Of a stretch of 64,000 nucleotides of DNA, positions 41,718-51,103 are shown piece by piece. The translations under genes and the position numbers were made by a program. Source of the stretch: Methanoculleus thermophilus (GTDB lineage Archaea > Halobacteriota > Methanomicrobia > Methanomicrobiales > Methanoculleaceae); assembly GCF_001571405.1 (NCBI RefSeq), contig NZ_BCNX01000009.1, positions 60,695 to 124,694 of the forward strand, written 5' to 3'. Below the pieces are notes generated by a model. The model ran no database searches. It had not been told where the DNA came from and saw only the letters and a list, made by a program, of their open reading frames with translations. Position 1 is the stretch's first letter. Each line of letters starts with the position of its first letter.

Positions 41718-42695
41718 ATGAAACCAACGCAGCCTGTCAAACCAAACAGTAATATAACGGCCCTCCTTGAGGCTATGAGCAAGACCGGCTTTCAAGGGCG
41801 AAAACTCGGGGAGTCGCTCGGGGTCTGGACAAGGATGGTCAGGGATCCGGACTGCACGATATTCATGGGGCTGTCGGGGGCAATGATCCCGGCAGGGATG
41901 CAGAACGTGCTGATCGAGCTTGTCAGGCACCGCTACGTCGATGTCATCGTCTCGACAGGTGCAAACATCTTCCATGATACCTGCGAGCACCTCGGCGTGC
42001 GCCACTATCTCGGCCACCACCACGCAGACGATACCGCACTCTTCAAAGAGGGCATCGACCGGATCTACGATGTCTTTGCATACGAGGAAGAGTTCCGGAG
42101 CGTCGACGCGGAGATTGCCCGGTTCGCCGACGAGATTGCCCCGTTCAACGGATCGTCACGCGCATTTATCCGGCGTCTCGGAGAATGGCTCCGCGAGCGG
42201 CGGCCACAGGGTCAGTCGCTCGTCGCCACCTGCGCCGAGTATGACGTCCCGATATTCATCCCCGCACTCGGCGATTCGTCCATTGGCATCGGTCTCGTGA
42301 TGGCCCGCCGGCGCGGGGTCGACGTGAATATCGACCAACTCGCCGACACCGACGAGATCACCCGCATGGTCGAGGAGGCGAAAAAGACCGGCGTCATCTA
42401 TATCGGCGGTGGTGTGCCGAAGAACTTCATCCAGCAGACGCAGGTCATCGCCTCAATTCACGAGCAGGACCTCGGCGGGCATGCCTACGCAATTCAGTAC
42501 ACTACGGATGCCCCCCACTGGGGCGGTCTCTCCGGGTGCACATTCGAAGAGGCGATCAGCTGGGGCAAGGAAGCACCCGAGTCACCGCGGGTCCAGTGCT
42601 TCTGTGATGCGACGATTGCTCTCCCCATCGTCGCTTCAGGCCTGATTGGGAGCGGGGTTGAGCGTGCTCGCCGCCCCTCCCAATCACCACAATAA
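41718..42695 (+). CDS. dys: deoxyhypusine synthase
   Basis: This enzyme uses NAD and spermidine to modify a lysine of translation factor aIF5A. The 325-residue protein shows TIFMGLSGAMIPAGMQNVL, VDVIVSTGANIFHD (NAD region), the His-rich HYLGHHHADD, GDSSIGIGL, and TTDAPHWGGLSGCTFEEAISWGKE, in which Lys284 matches the catalytic lysine. Length fits archaeal members. It is a single gene between the CBS operon and the ribosomal superoperon, with an AT-rich promoter at 41680-41715. Confidence 0.94.
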   Translation: MKPTQPVKPNSNITALLEAMSKTGFQGRKLGESLGVWTRMVRDPDCTIFMGLSGAMIPAGMQNVLIELVRHRYVDVIVSTGANIFHDTCEHLGVRHYLGHHHADDTALFKEGIDRIYDVFAYEEEFRSVDAEIARFADEIAPFNGSSRAFIRRLGEWLRERRPQGQSLVATCAEYDVPIFIPALGDSSIGIGLVMARRRGVDVNIDQLADTDEITRMVEEAKKTGVIYIGGGVPKNFIQQTQVIASIHEQDLGGHAYAIQYTTDAPHWGGLSGCTFEEAISWGKEAPESPRVQCFCDATIALPIVASGLIGSGVERARRPSQSPQ

Positions 42696-42797
42696 TTATT
42701 AACATAACACGCCAAAGTCTATAGGCACAAGTCATAGAATGCTGTGTCTGGAGCAATACCTCAGGTGTTGCGAGTATCGAAAGATGCGAAATTCTAT

Positions 42798-42882
42798 GTT
42801 GAGGTAGCCAAGCCTGGTATGGCGCAGGTTTGCTAAACCTGTGTCCCCCTGGGACTCGAGGGTTCAAATCCCTCCCTCAGCG
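42798..42882 (+). tRNA. tRNA-Ser (anticodon GCT)
   Basis: A complete class II tRNA of 85 bases. The acceptor stem GTTGAGG pairs with CCTCAGC. The anticodon stem CAGGT/ACCTG encloses TTGCTAA (anticodon GCT). The long variable arm GTCCC-CCT-GGGAC identifies tRNA-Ser, and the T arm is GAGGG-TTCAAAT-CCCTC. The discriminator is G. CCA is not encoded. It lies 34 bases before rps13 and may be co-transcribed. Confidence 0.95.
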
Positions 42883-42916
42883 CTTTCACCGACAACGTCG
42901 ATGATGAGGCGATTAC

Positions 42917-43366
42917 ATGGATGAAGAAGAGATAAAGTACTTTGTTCGGATCAGAAATACTGATCTCGACGGCACGAAGGCAGTGCATATCGCACTGACC
43001 GGGATCAAGGGCATTGGTCCACGCACTTCACGCACCATCACCGCCCTTGCCAATGTGGATCCCCGTGCAGTGCTCGGCAAGCTGGATGATGCATCTATCG
43101 AGCGAATTGCAACCGCCGTCGACACCTACATCGAGCAGGTCCCGGACTGGATGGTAAACCGTCCCAAGGATGTCTACACCGGAGAATCCCGCCACCTCCT
43201 CGGCACCGATCTGACCCTGGTGAACGACGAGGACGTCAACCGGATGAGAAAGATGCGGTGTTACCGCGGTATCCGGCACGAGACCGGACAGAAGGTCCGT
43301 GGTCAGCGCACCAAGTCCACTGGAAGAACGGGTATGACCGTCGGCGTCAAGAGAAAGAAAGAGTAA
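42917..43366 (+). CDS. rps13: 30S ribosomal protein uS13
   Basis: uS13 sits in the small-subunit head and contacts tRNA and the large subunit. The 149-residue protein has [34 protein letters not shown] (in part; helix-two-turn-helix), [13 protein letters not shown], and the basic tail [20 protein letters not shown]. It opens the conserved archaeal alpha-type operon rps13-rps4-rps11-rpoD. Confidence 0.97.
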   Translation: MDEEEIKYFVRIRNTDLDGTKAVHIALTGIKGIGPRTSRTITALANVDPRAVLGKLDDASIERIATAVDTYIEQVPDWMVNRPKDVYTGESRHLLGTDLTLVNDEDVNRMRKMRCYRGIRHETGQKVRGQRTKSTGRTGMTVGVKRKKE

Positions 43367-43378
43367 CGCGGTGATTAA

Positions 43379-43927
43379 ATGGGATACCCAGGTAAAAACC
43401 ACAAGCAGTACGCGACGCCCAAGCGGCGGTTCGAGAAGACAAGGATCGAGGATGAAAAACAACTCGTCATCGACTATGGGCTCCGGAACAAGCGTGAACT
43501 CTGGAAGGCTCAGAGCGTGCTGCGGAAATACCGCGCCGCAGCCAGGGAACTGGTGGCACTGCGGTCGGCAGGTACCAGTCCTGAGGAGTACCAGAAGAAG
43601 AGGGACCAGCTCCTCAACCACCTCTACCGCTACGGGCTTGTTGGTGAGAACGCCGATGTCAGTGACGTTCTTGCGCTCAAAGTCGAGCAGCAGCTCGACC
43701 GTCGCCTTCAGACACTGGTCCTCCGCAAGGGACTTGCTCGCTCTCCCAAGCAGGCACGCCAGTTCATCACCCACGGCCACATTGCAATCGCCGGCCGCAG
43801 AGTGACCATTCCGGGCTACCGGGTCGAGAGATCTGAAGAGGCAGAGATTACTTACTACGGCTCCTCCCCATTCACGAACGACGTCCACCCCGAGAGAAGC
43901 CGCATCGCCCGCGCAGGAGTGAGGTAA
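43379..43927 (+). CDS. rps4: 30S ribosomal protein uS4
   Basis: uS4 is a primary 16S rRNA-binding assembly protein. The 182-residue archaeal form starts [20 protein letters not shown] and has the S4 RNA-binding domain ([35 protein letters not shown], in part, residues about 102-140). It lies 12 bases after rps13, with GGTGATT as ribosome binding site, and five bases before rps11. Confidence 0.97.
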   Translation: MGYPGKNHKQYATPKRRFEKTRIEDEKQLVIDYGLRNKRELWKAQSVLRKYRAAARELVALRSAGTSPEEYQKKRDQLLNHLYRYGLVGENADVSDVLALKVEQQLDRRLQTLVLRKGLARSPKQARQFITHGHIAIAGRRVTIPGYRVERSEEAEITYYGSSPFTNDVHPERSRIARAGVR

Positions 43928-43931
43928 AACC

Positions 43932-44321
43932 ATGGCAGAAGAGAAATGGGGCATTGCCCACATCTTTGCGTCCTTCAATAACACCATCATCACGATCACG
44001 GATCTCTCCGGCGCCGAGACTGTTACCAAGAGCAGCGGCGGTATGGTCGTGAAGCAGGACCGGAACGAGAGCTCGCCATATGCTGCCATGCAGATGGCAA
44101 TCCAGGTTGCGCAGAACGCGCGAGACAAGGGGATTACCGGCGTCCACGTGAAGGTGCGTGCACCCGGCCGCGGCAAGCAGCGGAGCCCCGGGCCTGGAGC
44201 TCAGGCAGCAATCCGCGCTCTTGCCCGTGCCGGGATGAAGATCGGCCGCATCGAAGATGTCACCCCGGTGCCCCACGACAGCATCCGCAGCAAGGGCGGC
44301 CGGAGAGGAAGGAGAGTGTAA
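43932..44321 (+). CDS. rps11: 30S ribosomal protein uS11
   Basis: uS11 lies in the platform of the small subunit near the mRNA exit. The 129-residue protein contains [38 protein letters not shown], and the C-terminal [19 protein letters not shown] followed by a basic tail KGGRRGRRV. Its stop shares a base with the rpoD start (TAATG), indicating coupling. Confidence 0.97.
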   Translation: MAEEKWGIAHIFASFNNTIITITDLSGAETVTKSSGGMVVKQDRNESSPYAAMQMAIQVAQNARDKGITGVHVKVRAPGRGKQRSPGPGAQAAIRALARAGMKIGRIEDVTPVPHDSIRSKGGRRGRRV

Positions 44322-45151
44322 TGGAGATAGCGTTTTCTCGACTGGATGAGAGAGTCGCCAAATTCACCATCAGTGGTGTTTCCATATCGTTCGCCAATAT
44401 GTTCCGGCGTGCGATGATCAGCGAAGTGCCGACGCTCGCTATAGAAGATGTCCGTATTTACGACAACACGAGTGTCCTCTTCGACGAGATGCTGGCCCAC
44501 CGACTGGGACTCATACCGCTCCGGACGGATCTGGAACGCTACAGACCACGTAGCGAATGCACCTGCGGCGGCGCCGGATGTCCGGCCTGCACCGCAACCT
44601 ATACCCTCTCCGTTGAGGGACCAAAGACCGTCTACTCGAGCGACCTGATACCTCAGGATCCCGACGCCGCTCCAACGGAGGATAAGATCCCCATTATCAC
44701 CCTTGCCGAGGAGCAGAAGGTCGTGCTCGAAGCGCAGGCTGTTATTGGCTTTGGAAAAGAGCACGCCAAGTGGCAGGCAACAACCGCCTGCGGGTACAAA
44801 ACGTATCCTGAAATCGCCATCGATGAGCGGTGCGATGGATGCGGCATGTGTATCGACGAGTGCCCGCGCGGGGTGCTAGAGTCCAGACAGGGGAAAGTTC
44901 AGGTCATCGAAGGACGGCTGGAGTACTGTTCCTTATGTAAACTCTGCGAGCGGGCATGCCTTTCCGGCGGCATAGGCAGTGAGCCAGCCATCCATATTGG
45001 CAGCGACACGAACCGATTCATCTTTGTGGTGGAGAGCGACGGATCGTTGCCCGTCCGGGAGATCATCGAGAGAGCGCTTCAATACATTCAGAAATCATCA
45101 AATGACCTGATAGGTGTGATGAACGAGATAACGGGAGAGGGGACTGCATGA
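44321..45151 (+). CDS. rpoD: RNA polymerase subunit D with two 4Fe-4S cluster motifs
   Basis: RpoD (Rpo3) forms the assembly platform of the archaeal RNA polymerase with subunit L. The 276-residue protein has the alpha-like dimerisation domain (ISFANMFRRAMISEVPTLAIEDV, in part) and an inserted ferredoxin-like domain. That domain carries CDGCGMCIDECPRGVL near 172 and CSLCKLCERACLSGG near 205, eight cysteines for two clusters, as in several methanogens. Such clusters are known to support stability or assembly of the D subunit. It is coupled to rps11 and overlaps rpl18e by four bases. Confidence 0.96.
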   Translation: MEIAFSRLDERVAKFTISGVSISFANMFRRAMISEVPTLAIEDVRIYDNTSVLFDEMLAHRLGLIPLRTDLERYRPRSECTCGGAGCPACTATYTLSVEGPKTVYSSDLIPQDPDAAPTEDKIPIITLAEEQKVVLEAQAVIGFGKEHAKWQATTACGYKTYPEIAIDERCDGCGMCIDECPRGVLESRQGKVQVIEGRLEYCSLCKLCERACLSGGIGSEPAIHIGSDTNRFIFVVESDGSLPVREIIERALQYIQKSSNDLIGVMNEITGEGTA

Positions 45152-45516
45152 AGAAGACAACCGAGAACAAATCAAACCCCCGGCTGACCGCCCTCATCAT
45201 GACGCTCAAAGATGCGTCGCGCGTACATGAGGTAAGCATCTGGCGTGAGATTGCAAGAAGACTGGATGCACCCCGGAAGAACTACGCTGAAGTAAACCTC
45301 AGCAAGATCAACCGCTACGCAAACGGGGATGAGACGATCCTGGTGCCGGGTAAGGTGCTTGGCAGTGGCGTACTCAATCTGCCGGTAAAGATTGCTGCAC
45401 TGGACTTCTCCGAGACCGCGGTGAGCAAGATCACCAGCGCCAACGGGACGTGCATGACTATCGAGGACCTTGTTCGGGACAACCCGAAAGGGAGCAAGGT
45501 ACGGATTCTCAGGTGA
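45148..45516 (+). CDS. rpl18e: 50S ribosomal protein eL18
   Basis: This 122-residue large-subunit protein has [36 protein letters not shown] (in part), [28 protein letters not shown], and a C-terminal [12 protein letters not shown]. It overlaps rpoD by four bases (ATGA) and is followed after five bases by rpl13, the usual archaeal order. Confidence 0.96.
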   Translation: MKKTTENKSNPRLTALIMTLKDASRVHEVSIWREIARRLDAPRKNYAEVNLSKINRYANGDETILVPGKVLGSGVLNLPVKIAALDFSETAVSKITSANGTCMTIEDLVRDNPKGSKVRILR

Positions 45517-45521
45517 GACGG

Positions 45522-45944
45522 ATGGTTACAGTTATCGATGCAGATGGACTACTGCTCGGAAGGATGGCCAGCATCGTCGCGCAGCGTGCTCTTGCCGGCG
45601 AGGAGATCGCCATCGTGAACGCGGAGAAGGCGATCGTCTCCGGAAGCAAGGCACAGGTGCTTGAGAACTACAATACAAAGCGCATGCGAGGCTCCCGTGA
45701 GGGCGGTCCGTTCTTCCCGCGTAGACCCGACCAGATCGTCAAGCGCACCATCCGCGGCATGCTCCCGTATAAGCGCGAGCGTGGCGTTGCTGCATTCAAG
45801 CGGATCAAGGCATATGTCGGCGTTCCGGCAGAGTTCAGCGGAGCGGAGGCCGAGTCGATTCCAGAGGCTCACATCGACCGGTTGAGCAGCCCGAGGTATG
45901 TGACCATCGGAACAATCAGTTCCAACCTCGGAGCAAAATACTAA
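45522..45944 (+). CDS. rpl13: 50S ribosomal protein uL13
   Basis: uL13 is an early-assembly large-subunit protein. Starting at [21 protein letters not shown] gives 140 residues; the open frame continues upstream only inside eL18. Family segments are [37 protein letters not shown] (in part) and the ending [14 protein letters not shown]. The ribosome binding site overlaps the eL18 stop (AGGTGA). rps9 follows after 13 bases. Confidence 0.96.
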   Translation: MVTVIDADGLLLGRMASIVAQRALAGEEIAIVNAEKAIVSGSKAQVLENYNTKRMRGSREGGPFFPRRPDQIVKRTIRGMLPYKRERGVAAFKRIKAYVGVPAEFSGAEAESIPEAHIDRLSSPRYVTIGTISSNLGAKY

Positions 45945-45957
45945 ATAGGGTGATGGA

Positions 45958-46359
45958 ATGGCAAAGATCATCAACACAAGCGGTAAGAGAAAGACGGCAA
46001 TCGCCCGGGCAACCCTGAAGCCCGGCAACGGCCGGGTCCGGATCAACTCCATTCCCCTGGAGATCTACGGAACCGAGTTGATTCGCATGAAGATCTCTGA
46101 GCCCCTGCTGCTGATTCCGAACGCGCTCGATGGCATCGATGCAGCGATCGACGTCTCAGGCGGCGGTACGATGGGGCAGGCAGAAGCAGTTCGAACAGCG
46201 CTTGCGCGCGGAATTGTGGAGTGGCATAACGATCCCCAGATTAAAGATGCATTCCTTGCGTATGACCGAACACTGCTCGTAAACGACTCCAGGCAGAAGG
46301 AAACCAAGAAACCGCACGGCCGCGGTGCACGGGCAAAGTTCCAGAAGTCCTACAGGTGA
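45958..46359 (+). CDS. rps9: 30S ribosomal protein uS9
   Basis: uS9 contacts P-site tRNA with its C-terminal tail. The 133-residue protein shows [24 protein letters not shown] (in part), [28 protein letters not shown] residues, and ends in [17 protein letters not shown], the universal basic tail finishing in Tyr-Arg. AGGGTGATGG precedes the start. Confidence 0.97.
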   Translation: MAKIINTSGKRKTAIARATLKPGNGRVRINSIPLEIYGTELIRMKISEPLLLIPNALDGIDAAIDVSGGGTMGQAEAVRTALARGIVEWHNDPQIKDAFLAYDRTLLVNDSRQKETKKPHGRGARAKFQKSYR

Positions 46360-46392
46360 GGAAAGAAATATAAGGGATGGAGGACCATTATT

Positions 46393-46581
46393 ATGATACC
46401 CGTACGATGTTTTACATGCGGTAAGGTCATCTCTACAGCCTGGGAGGAGTTCAAGGAGCGACGAGATGCAGGCGAGGATCCGGGACGGATCCTCGACAGT
46501 CTCGGTCTGGAGCGGTACTGCTGCAGACGAATGCTGCTGACACACAAGGAAATAGTGGAGGACCTGTATCCGTATCAGTGA
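46393..46581 (+). CDS. rpoN: RNA polymerase subunit N
   Basis: RpoN (Rpo10) is a small zinc-binding subunit of the archaeal RNA polymerase that joins the D-L platform. The 62-residue protein begins [20 protein letters not shown] and has the zinc motif CFTCGK with the later adjacent cysteines RYCCRRMLL. The last codon ends at 46581 and tRNA-Pro starts on the next base. Confidence 0.97.
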   Translation: MIPVRCFTCGKVISTAWEEFKERRDAGEDPGRILDSLGLERYCCRRMLLTHKEIVEDLYPYQ

Positions 46582-46656
46582 GGGGTCGTGGGGTAGCCTG
46601 GACTATCCTATGGCGTTCGGGATGCTGTGACCTGAGTTCAAATCTCAGCGACCCCA
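46582..46656 (+). tRNA. tRNA-Pro (anticodon CGG)
   Basis: The acceptor GGGGTCG pairs with CGACCCC and the discriminator is A. The D arm GGGTAG...CTATCC and the T arm CTGAG-TTCAAAT-CTCAG are clear. The anticodon loop TTCGGGA gives CGG. The anticodon stem TGGCG/TGCTG uses several G-T pairs, so it is weak. The gene starts directly after the rpoN stop codon and lies inside the operon before rpoK. Confidence 0.9.
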
Positions 46657-46687
46657 TTTTAGTATTAATTGATTCTGAGGCTACACG

Positions 46688-46852
46688 ATGGAATCGTATA
46701 CCCGGTATGAACGGGCGCGAATTATAGGGGCTCGTGCTCTGCAGATATCAATGGGTGCACCTGTTTTGATCAAAACAGCGAAGACAGAGCCGCTTGAGAT
46801 CGCACTTGAAGAGTTCGATCGAGGCGTGATCCCTATAACAGTGAAGAGATAG
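46688..46852 (+). CDS. rpoK: RNA polymerase subunit K
   Basis: RpoK (Rpo6, omega-like) is a small assembly subunit of RNA polymerase. The 54-residue protein starts [20 protein letters not shown], continues SMGAPVLIK, and ends [14 protein letters not shown]. Both the [13 protein letters not shown] and the RGVIPI segments are hallmarks. It lies between tRNA-Pro and eno, in the usual archaeal order, ten bases before eno. Confidence 0.95.
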   Translation: MESYTRYERARIIGARALQISMGAPVLIKTAKTEPLEIALEEFDRGVIPITVKR

Positions 46853-46862
46853 TAGTGATCTG

Positions 46863-48050
46863 ATGGCGACCATTGAACAGATTATCCTAAGAACGATCCT
46901 GGATAGCCGCGGAAACGAGACTGTCGAGGCTGAGATCTACACAGATTGTGGCTTTGGCCGGGCTGCAGCACCAAGCGGGGCGAGCACCGGGACCTATGAA
47001 GCAAAGGTGAGACCTCCGCGTGAGGCTATCGAGGATGCGCAGAAGAACCTGATTCCATCGCTCATTGGTGAAGACGCTCTCGATCAGATCACATTCGACG
47101 CGCTGCTTCGAGAACACGACGGTACGACCGACTTCAGTTCAATCGGCGCAAATGTCGCTGTAGCACTATCTCTCGCATGCGCAAAGGCAGCTGCATCCTC
47201 TCTTGACCTGGACCTCTTCCGGTACCTGGGCGGCGCATTTGCCAATGCGACACCCCTGCCGCTCGGCAACGTCATCGGTGGAGGCGCTCACGCCCCGAAT
47301 GCCACATCTATCCAGGAGTTCCTGGTAGTACCCACCGGGGCATCCGGCGCAACGCAGGGGGTCTTTGTGAACGCTGCCGTTCATAAGACTGTAAAGAAGA
47401 TCCTGCAGGAACGGGGCAAACTCTCCGGCAAAGGGGATGAAGGTGCTTGGGCACCCGCAATATCCGACGCCGAGGCGTTCGAGATCATGAGTGAGGCGAT
47501 CAACACCGTCTCTGATGAGATGAACGTTGAGGTTCGGATGGGAATCGACGTAGCGTCTAGCGAACTCTGGGACGGCAAGCAGTATCGCTACAAAGATGCC
47601 TCACGGAGCCGCGAAGACCAGATCGCCTACATAGCAGAACTTGTCGACCGCTACAACCTCATCTACATCGAGGATCCCCTCTACGAGGAGGACTTCGAGG
47701 CATTCGCCGACCTGACCGCACAGGTTGGAGACCGCTGTCTGATCTGCGGTGACGACCTCTTTGTGACCAACGTCGAACGGATCACGAAGGGCATCGAGAC
47801 GTGCGCGGCAAACTGCGTCCTGATCAAACCAAACCAGATCGGAACACTCACCGATACCTTTGAGGCGATAAACCTCGCCCAGGAGAACGGTATGGAGACG
47901 GTCATGAGCCACCGTTCCGGTGAGACCACCGACGCAACGATTGCACACCTTGCAACCGCATTTGGATGCATCTTCCTCAAGTCCGGCGTGGTCGGCGGGG
48001 AACGGATAGCCAAACTGAACGAACTGATTCGCATAGAGGAGCTGATCTAA
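46863..48050 (+). CDS. eno: enolase
   Basis: Enolase interconverts 2-phosphoglycerate and phosphoenolpyruvate, mainly for gluconeogenesis in a methanogen. The 395-residue protein begins [22 protein letters not shown] and has [18 protein letters not shown]-like [11 protein letters not shown], metal ligands in [12 protein letters not shown] (near 274) and GDDLFVTN, catalytic Lys in [15 protein letters not shown], and [16 protein letters not shown]. It is slightly shorter than bacterial enolases, as usual for archaea. Two bases separate it from rps2. Confidence 0.96.
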   Translation: MATIEQIILRTILDSRGNETVEAEIYTDCGFGRAAAPSGASTGTYEAKVRPPREAIEDAQKNLIPSLIGEDALDQITFDALLREHDGTTDFSSIGANVAVALSLACAKAAASSLDLDLFRYLGGAFANATPLPLGNVIGGGAHAPNATSIQEFLVVPTGASGATQGVFVNAAVHKTVKKILQERGKLSGKGDEGAWAPAISDAEAFEIMSEAINTVSDEMNVEVRMGIDVASSELWDGKQYRYKDASRSREDQIAYIAELVDRYNLIYIEDPLYEEDFEAFADLTAQVGDRCLICGDDLFVTNVERITKGIETCAANCVLIKPNQIGTLTDTFEAINLAQENGMETVMSHRSGETTDATIAHLATAFGCIFLKSGVVGGERIAKLNELIRIEELI

Positions 48051-48051
48051 C

Positions 48052-48660
48052 TTGACTGGAAACGAACTTGAGATCGAACTGAAAGAACCACTGGTGCCCG
48101 TTGAAGACTACCTCGCAGCAGGTGTGCACATCGGCACGCAGCAGAAGAGCAAAGACATGATGAAGTTCATCTACCGTGTCCGCGGGGATGGGCTCTACAT
48201 CCTGGATATCCAGGCGACTGACGAGCGGATTAAGACCGCTGCGAAGTTCCTCTCGCAGTATGAACCCGCTAAGATCCTGGTTGTCACCTCCCGGCAGTAC
48301 GGCCAGTATCCGGCAAAGATGTTTGCCGATTCAATCGGCGCCATGGCTGTCATCGGGCGCTTCATCCCAGGGATGCTCACTAATCAGCGCTTAAACAAGT
48401 ACATCGAGCCTGATGTGATCGTGGTGACCGACCCCATCGGCGACTCCCAGGCAGTCACCGAGGCAGTCCAGGCGGGCATCCCGATCGTCGCCCTCTGCGA
48501 CACCAACAACATGACGAAGTACGTCGACGTGGTGATCCCGACGAACAACAAGGGCAGGAAAGCGCTCTCGATGATCTACTACCTCCTGACAAAGGAAATG
48601 CTCCGCCTGCGCGGTGTCGCCACATCACTCACTCCTGAAGACTTTGAGACAGAGTTATAA
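48052..48660 (+). CDS. rps2: 30S ribosomal protein uS2
   Basis: uS2 joins head and body of the small subunit. The 202-residue protein starts with TTG two bases after eno, with GAGGAG ten bases upstream inside eno. Segments are [25 protein letters not shown] (in part), [51 protein letters not shown] and the ending [18 protein letters not shown]. Confidence 0.96.
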   Translation: MTGNELEIELKEPLVPVEDYLAAGVHIGTQQKSKDMMKFIYRVRGDGLYILDIQATDERIKTAAKFLSQYEPAKILVVTSRQYGQYPAKMFADSIGAMAVIGRFIPGMLTNQRLNKYIEPDVIVVTDPIGDSQAVTEAVQAGIPIVALCDTNNMTKYVDVVIPTNNKGRKALSMIYYLLTKEMLRLRGVATSLTPEDFETEL

Positions 48661-48687
48661 GACTCGAAGGCACAGAGCTCAATCTTG

Positions 48688-49476
48688 ATGGATATGCGCC
48701 CATGCAGTGTAGCGGGAATGTTCTACCCTGCCGAGCCCAGGCATCTGGAGCAACTGCTGGAATCATTCTTCCAGAAACGGGCCCCGGAGATCGATGCCCG
48801 GGGCATCGTCTCCCCTCACGCCGGGTACGTATACTCCGGGGAGACTGCAGCCTGTGCCTTCTCCACCATACCGCCTGATTTTGATGGCACATTCGTTGTC
48901 ATCGGTCCGAGCCACAGGGGGTACATGACCTGTGCCTCTGCCGTGCCGTGGGAGACCCCCCTCGGGATCGTCGATATTGATGAAGAGTTTATCGATGCGC
49001 TGGAGATCGAGGTTGATGAAGTATCACACCTGGACGAGCACTCGCTCGAGGTGCAGATGCCCATCATTAAATACCGCTTCCCGAGAGCAAGGGCTGTACC
49101 CATAATGATGGGAGACCAGCGTCATGAGGCTGCTGAGAATCTTGCAGAGCGTCTACTCTTGGCGACAGAACGCACCGGAAGAGACGTGCGCTTTGTAGCC
49201 TCAAGCGACTTCTCACACTACGTCCCGGACGAGGTGGCCCGCCGACAGGACCTCTACGCTATCGATGCACTCAAAAACCTGGATACGCATGAATTTTACC
49301 GCCGGCTCCAGGAGACCGGAGCCACGGCATGCGGCTACGGTCCGATAGCGACCATGTGCATCGTCTGCCGGTCGCTAGGCGCAAAGACCGGGGAACTCCT
49401 GCGGTATACAACCAGCGGCAACGTGACAGGGGACTTTAACCAGGTAGTGGGGTATGCAGCAATAGCGGTGGTATAA
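48688..49476 (+). CDS. MEMO1 family protein
   Basis: This 262-residue protein belongs to the AmmeMemoRadiSam/MEMO family, widespread in archaea and homologous to human MEMO1. It shows MRPCSVAGMFYPAEPRHLEQ, IVSPHAGYVYSGETAACAF, VVIGPSHRGY, HSLEVQMPII, and VASSDFSHYV; His residues of PHAGY, PSH and HSLEVQ would line a metal site related to dioxygenases. Biochemical role unsettled. The ATG at 48688 or 48694 may be used. Located between rps2 and mvk, as in many euryarchaea. Confidence 0.93.
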   Translation: MDMRPCSVAGMFYPAEPRHLEQLLESFFQKRAPEIDARGIVSPHAGYVYSGETAACAFSTIPPDFDGTFVVIGPSHRGYMTCASAVPWETPLGIVDIDEEFIDALEIEVDEVSHLDEHSLEVQMPIIKYRFPRARAVPIMMGDQRHEAAENLAERLLLATERTGRDVRFVASSDFSHYVPDEVARRQDLYAIDALKNLDTHEFYRRLQETGATACGYGPIATMCIVCRSLGAKTGELLRYTTSGNVTGDFNQVVGYAAIAVV

Positions 49477-50346
49477 TTGGCAACATGGAGCGCACCGGGC
49501 AAGGTCTTCCTGTTCGGTGAGCATGCAGTGGTCTACGGAAAACCAGGCGTAGCTATGGCAATTAAGCCCCGGGTCTTTGTCACAGTGCGGAAGTCCCGCA
49601 ACCCAACACGTGCGAAATCGCCCTACATTAATGAATGTTTCAATATGTTGGGCGTCCGGGGCAGTGTCTATGTCCACTCGCAACTCCAGAGCTCGTCAGG
49701 GCTCGGATCATCGGCCGCGGTCACGGTGGCAACACTCTCTGCGATCAACGATGAGTTCGATATCGGGCACACCCGTGAGGAGATCGCTGAGATGGCATTT
49801 GCCGTCGAGAAAAAAGTTCAGAACGGGCGGGCAAGCCCAACCGACACCTATGTCTCGACGAACGGAGGAATGGTGCTCATCACAGGGAACTCCAAACGGA
49901 GACTCCCGCCACAGAGCCTTCATATCGTCGTAGGAAACACCATGGTGCCGCACAGCACCTCAAAGATGGTGGAACTGGTCGGAGACCTGCAGAAAAAGCA
50001 TCCGGAGATCGCAAACCCAATACTCGATGCCATCGGGGCCGTGACGCTCAGCGCCCTCCACAACATCAACAACCCAAAAGAACTGGGGCGGTGTATGGAC
50101 ATGAATAACGCCCTCCTTGAGGCGCTCGGTGTGGGGCATCCAACAAGCAGTAAACTCATCCTCGCTGCAAGGGCAAGCGGCGCGTACGGTGCAAAGATCA
50201 CTGGAGCCGGAGGCGGCGGTTGCATCATTGCCCTCTGCCCCAGGCGTGCAAAGAACCGGGTCGCCGGTGCCATCGAAGCCTGTGAAGGAAGAGCAATCAT
50301 CACGACCATCGATACGGATGGTGTACGAAAAGAGAAGCATGACTGA
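49477..50346 (+). CDS. mvk: mevalonate kinase
   Basis: The first phosphorylation of the mevalonate route to archaeal lipids. The 289-residue GHMP kinase starts with TTG directly after the MEMO stop: ATWSAPGKVFLFGEHAVVYGKPG. It has the phosphate loop SQLQSSSGLGSSAAVTVA-like HSQLQSSSGLGSSAAVTV near 68, NGRASPTDTYVSTNGG (catalytic Asp) and the C-terminal KITGAGGGGCIIAL. The next gene, ipk, overlaps its end by eight bases. Confidence 0.95.
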   Translation: MATWSAPGKVFLFGEHAVVYGKPGVAMAIKPRVFVTVRKSRNPTRAKSPYINECFNMLGVRGSVYVHSQLQSSSGLGSSAAVTVATLSAINDEFDIGHTREEIAEMAFAVEKKVQNGRASPTDTYVSTNGGMVLITGNSKRRLPPQSLHIVVGNTMVPHSTSKMVELVGDLQKKHPEIANPILDAIGAVTLSALHNINNPKELGRCMDMNNALLEALGVGHPTSSKLILAARASGAYGAKITGAGGGGCIIALCPRRAKNRVAGAIEACEGRAIITTIDTDGVRKEKHD

Positions 50347-51103
50347 TACCGTGATACTGAAACTGGGCGGGAGCGTGATCACCGATAAGTCGGGCGAATG
50401 CAGTATCGATCACGCTCGCCTGCACGAGATCGCGGACGAACTTGCCGCACGAAGAGCTTCCGCGCTCGTGCTTGTTCACGGTGCGGGATCATGCGGGCAC
50501 CCGGAGGCCCGGCGTTACCGAATCAACGACGGCCTCACGAAAGAGAACGTGCCCGGCGTCTACTACACGCATGCAGCCGCTTCAAGACTGAACGATGCGG
50601 TCGTCGCTGCCCTGCGGGATGCCGGAGTCGAGGCAGTCGGCATCCATCCGCTCGATCTCGCTCTCGCCGAAGACGGCCGTCTGGTCTCGTTTGAGACCCG
50701 CCATATTGCCGAGATGACAGAACACGGAATTGTACCAGTGCTGCACGGCGATGTGGTGATGGACCGCCTGAAGGGATCGTGCATCGTATCGGGCGATCAA
50801 CTGGTGACCCGGCTTGCCATCGCGCTCTCGAGCAGGCGGGTGGGTCTTGCAACGGACGTCCCCGGCGTACTGCAGAATGGATCGGTCGTTCCGCGAGTCG
50901 ATCGGACCGTTTTTGAGACGCTCACTGTTGGCGGATCGTCGAAGACCGACGTGACCGGAGGGATGAAAGGCAAACTCATGGAACTCCTTGCACTCGCTGA
51001 TGCCGGAATCGAGTCGCACATCTTCCATGTCTCTAAGATCGGCCAGTTCCTTGACGGCACCGGGCACGGCGGGACAATAGTGGCCAGACGGGGTGTATCA
51101 TGA
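50339..51103 (+). CDS. ipk: isopentenyl phosphate kinase
   Basis: IPK phosphorylates isopentenyl phosphate to isopentenyl diphosphate, completing the archaeal mevalonate variant. The start MTDTVILKLGGSVITDKSG overlaps mvk; the open frame upstream is inside mvk. The 254-residue amino-acid-kinase fold shows HGAGSCGHPEARRYRI (the catalytic His region), VPVLHGDVVMDRLKGSCIVSGDQL and TDVTGGMKGKLMELLALA. It overlaps fni by four bases, giving a coupled mvk-ipk-fni unit. Confidence 0.95.
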   Translation: MTDTVILKLGGSVITDKSGECSIDHARLHEIADELAARRASALVLVHGAGSCGHPEARRYRINDGLTKENVPGVYYTHAAASRLNDAVVAALRDAGVEAVGIHPLDLALAEDGRLVSFETRHIAEMTEHGIVPVLHGDVVMDRLKGSCIVSGDQLVTRLAIALSSRRVGLATDVPGVLQNGSVVPRVDRTVFETLTVGGSSKTDVTGGMKGKLMELLALADAGIESHIFHVSKIGQFLDGTGHGGTIVARRGVS

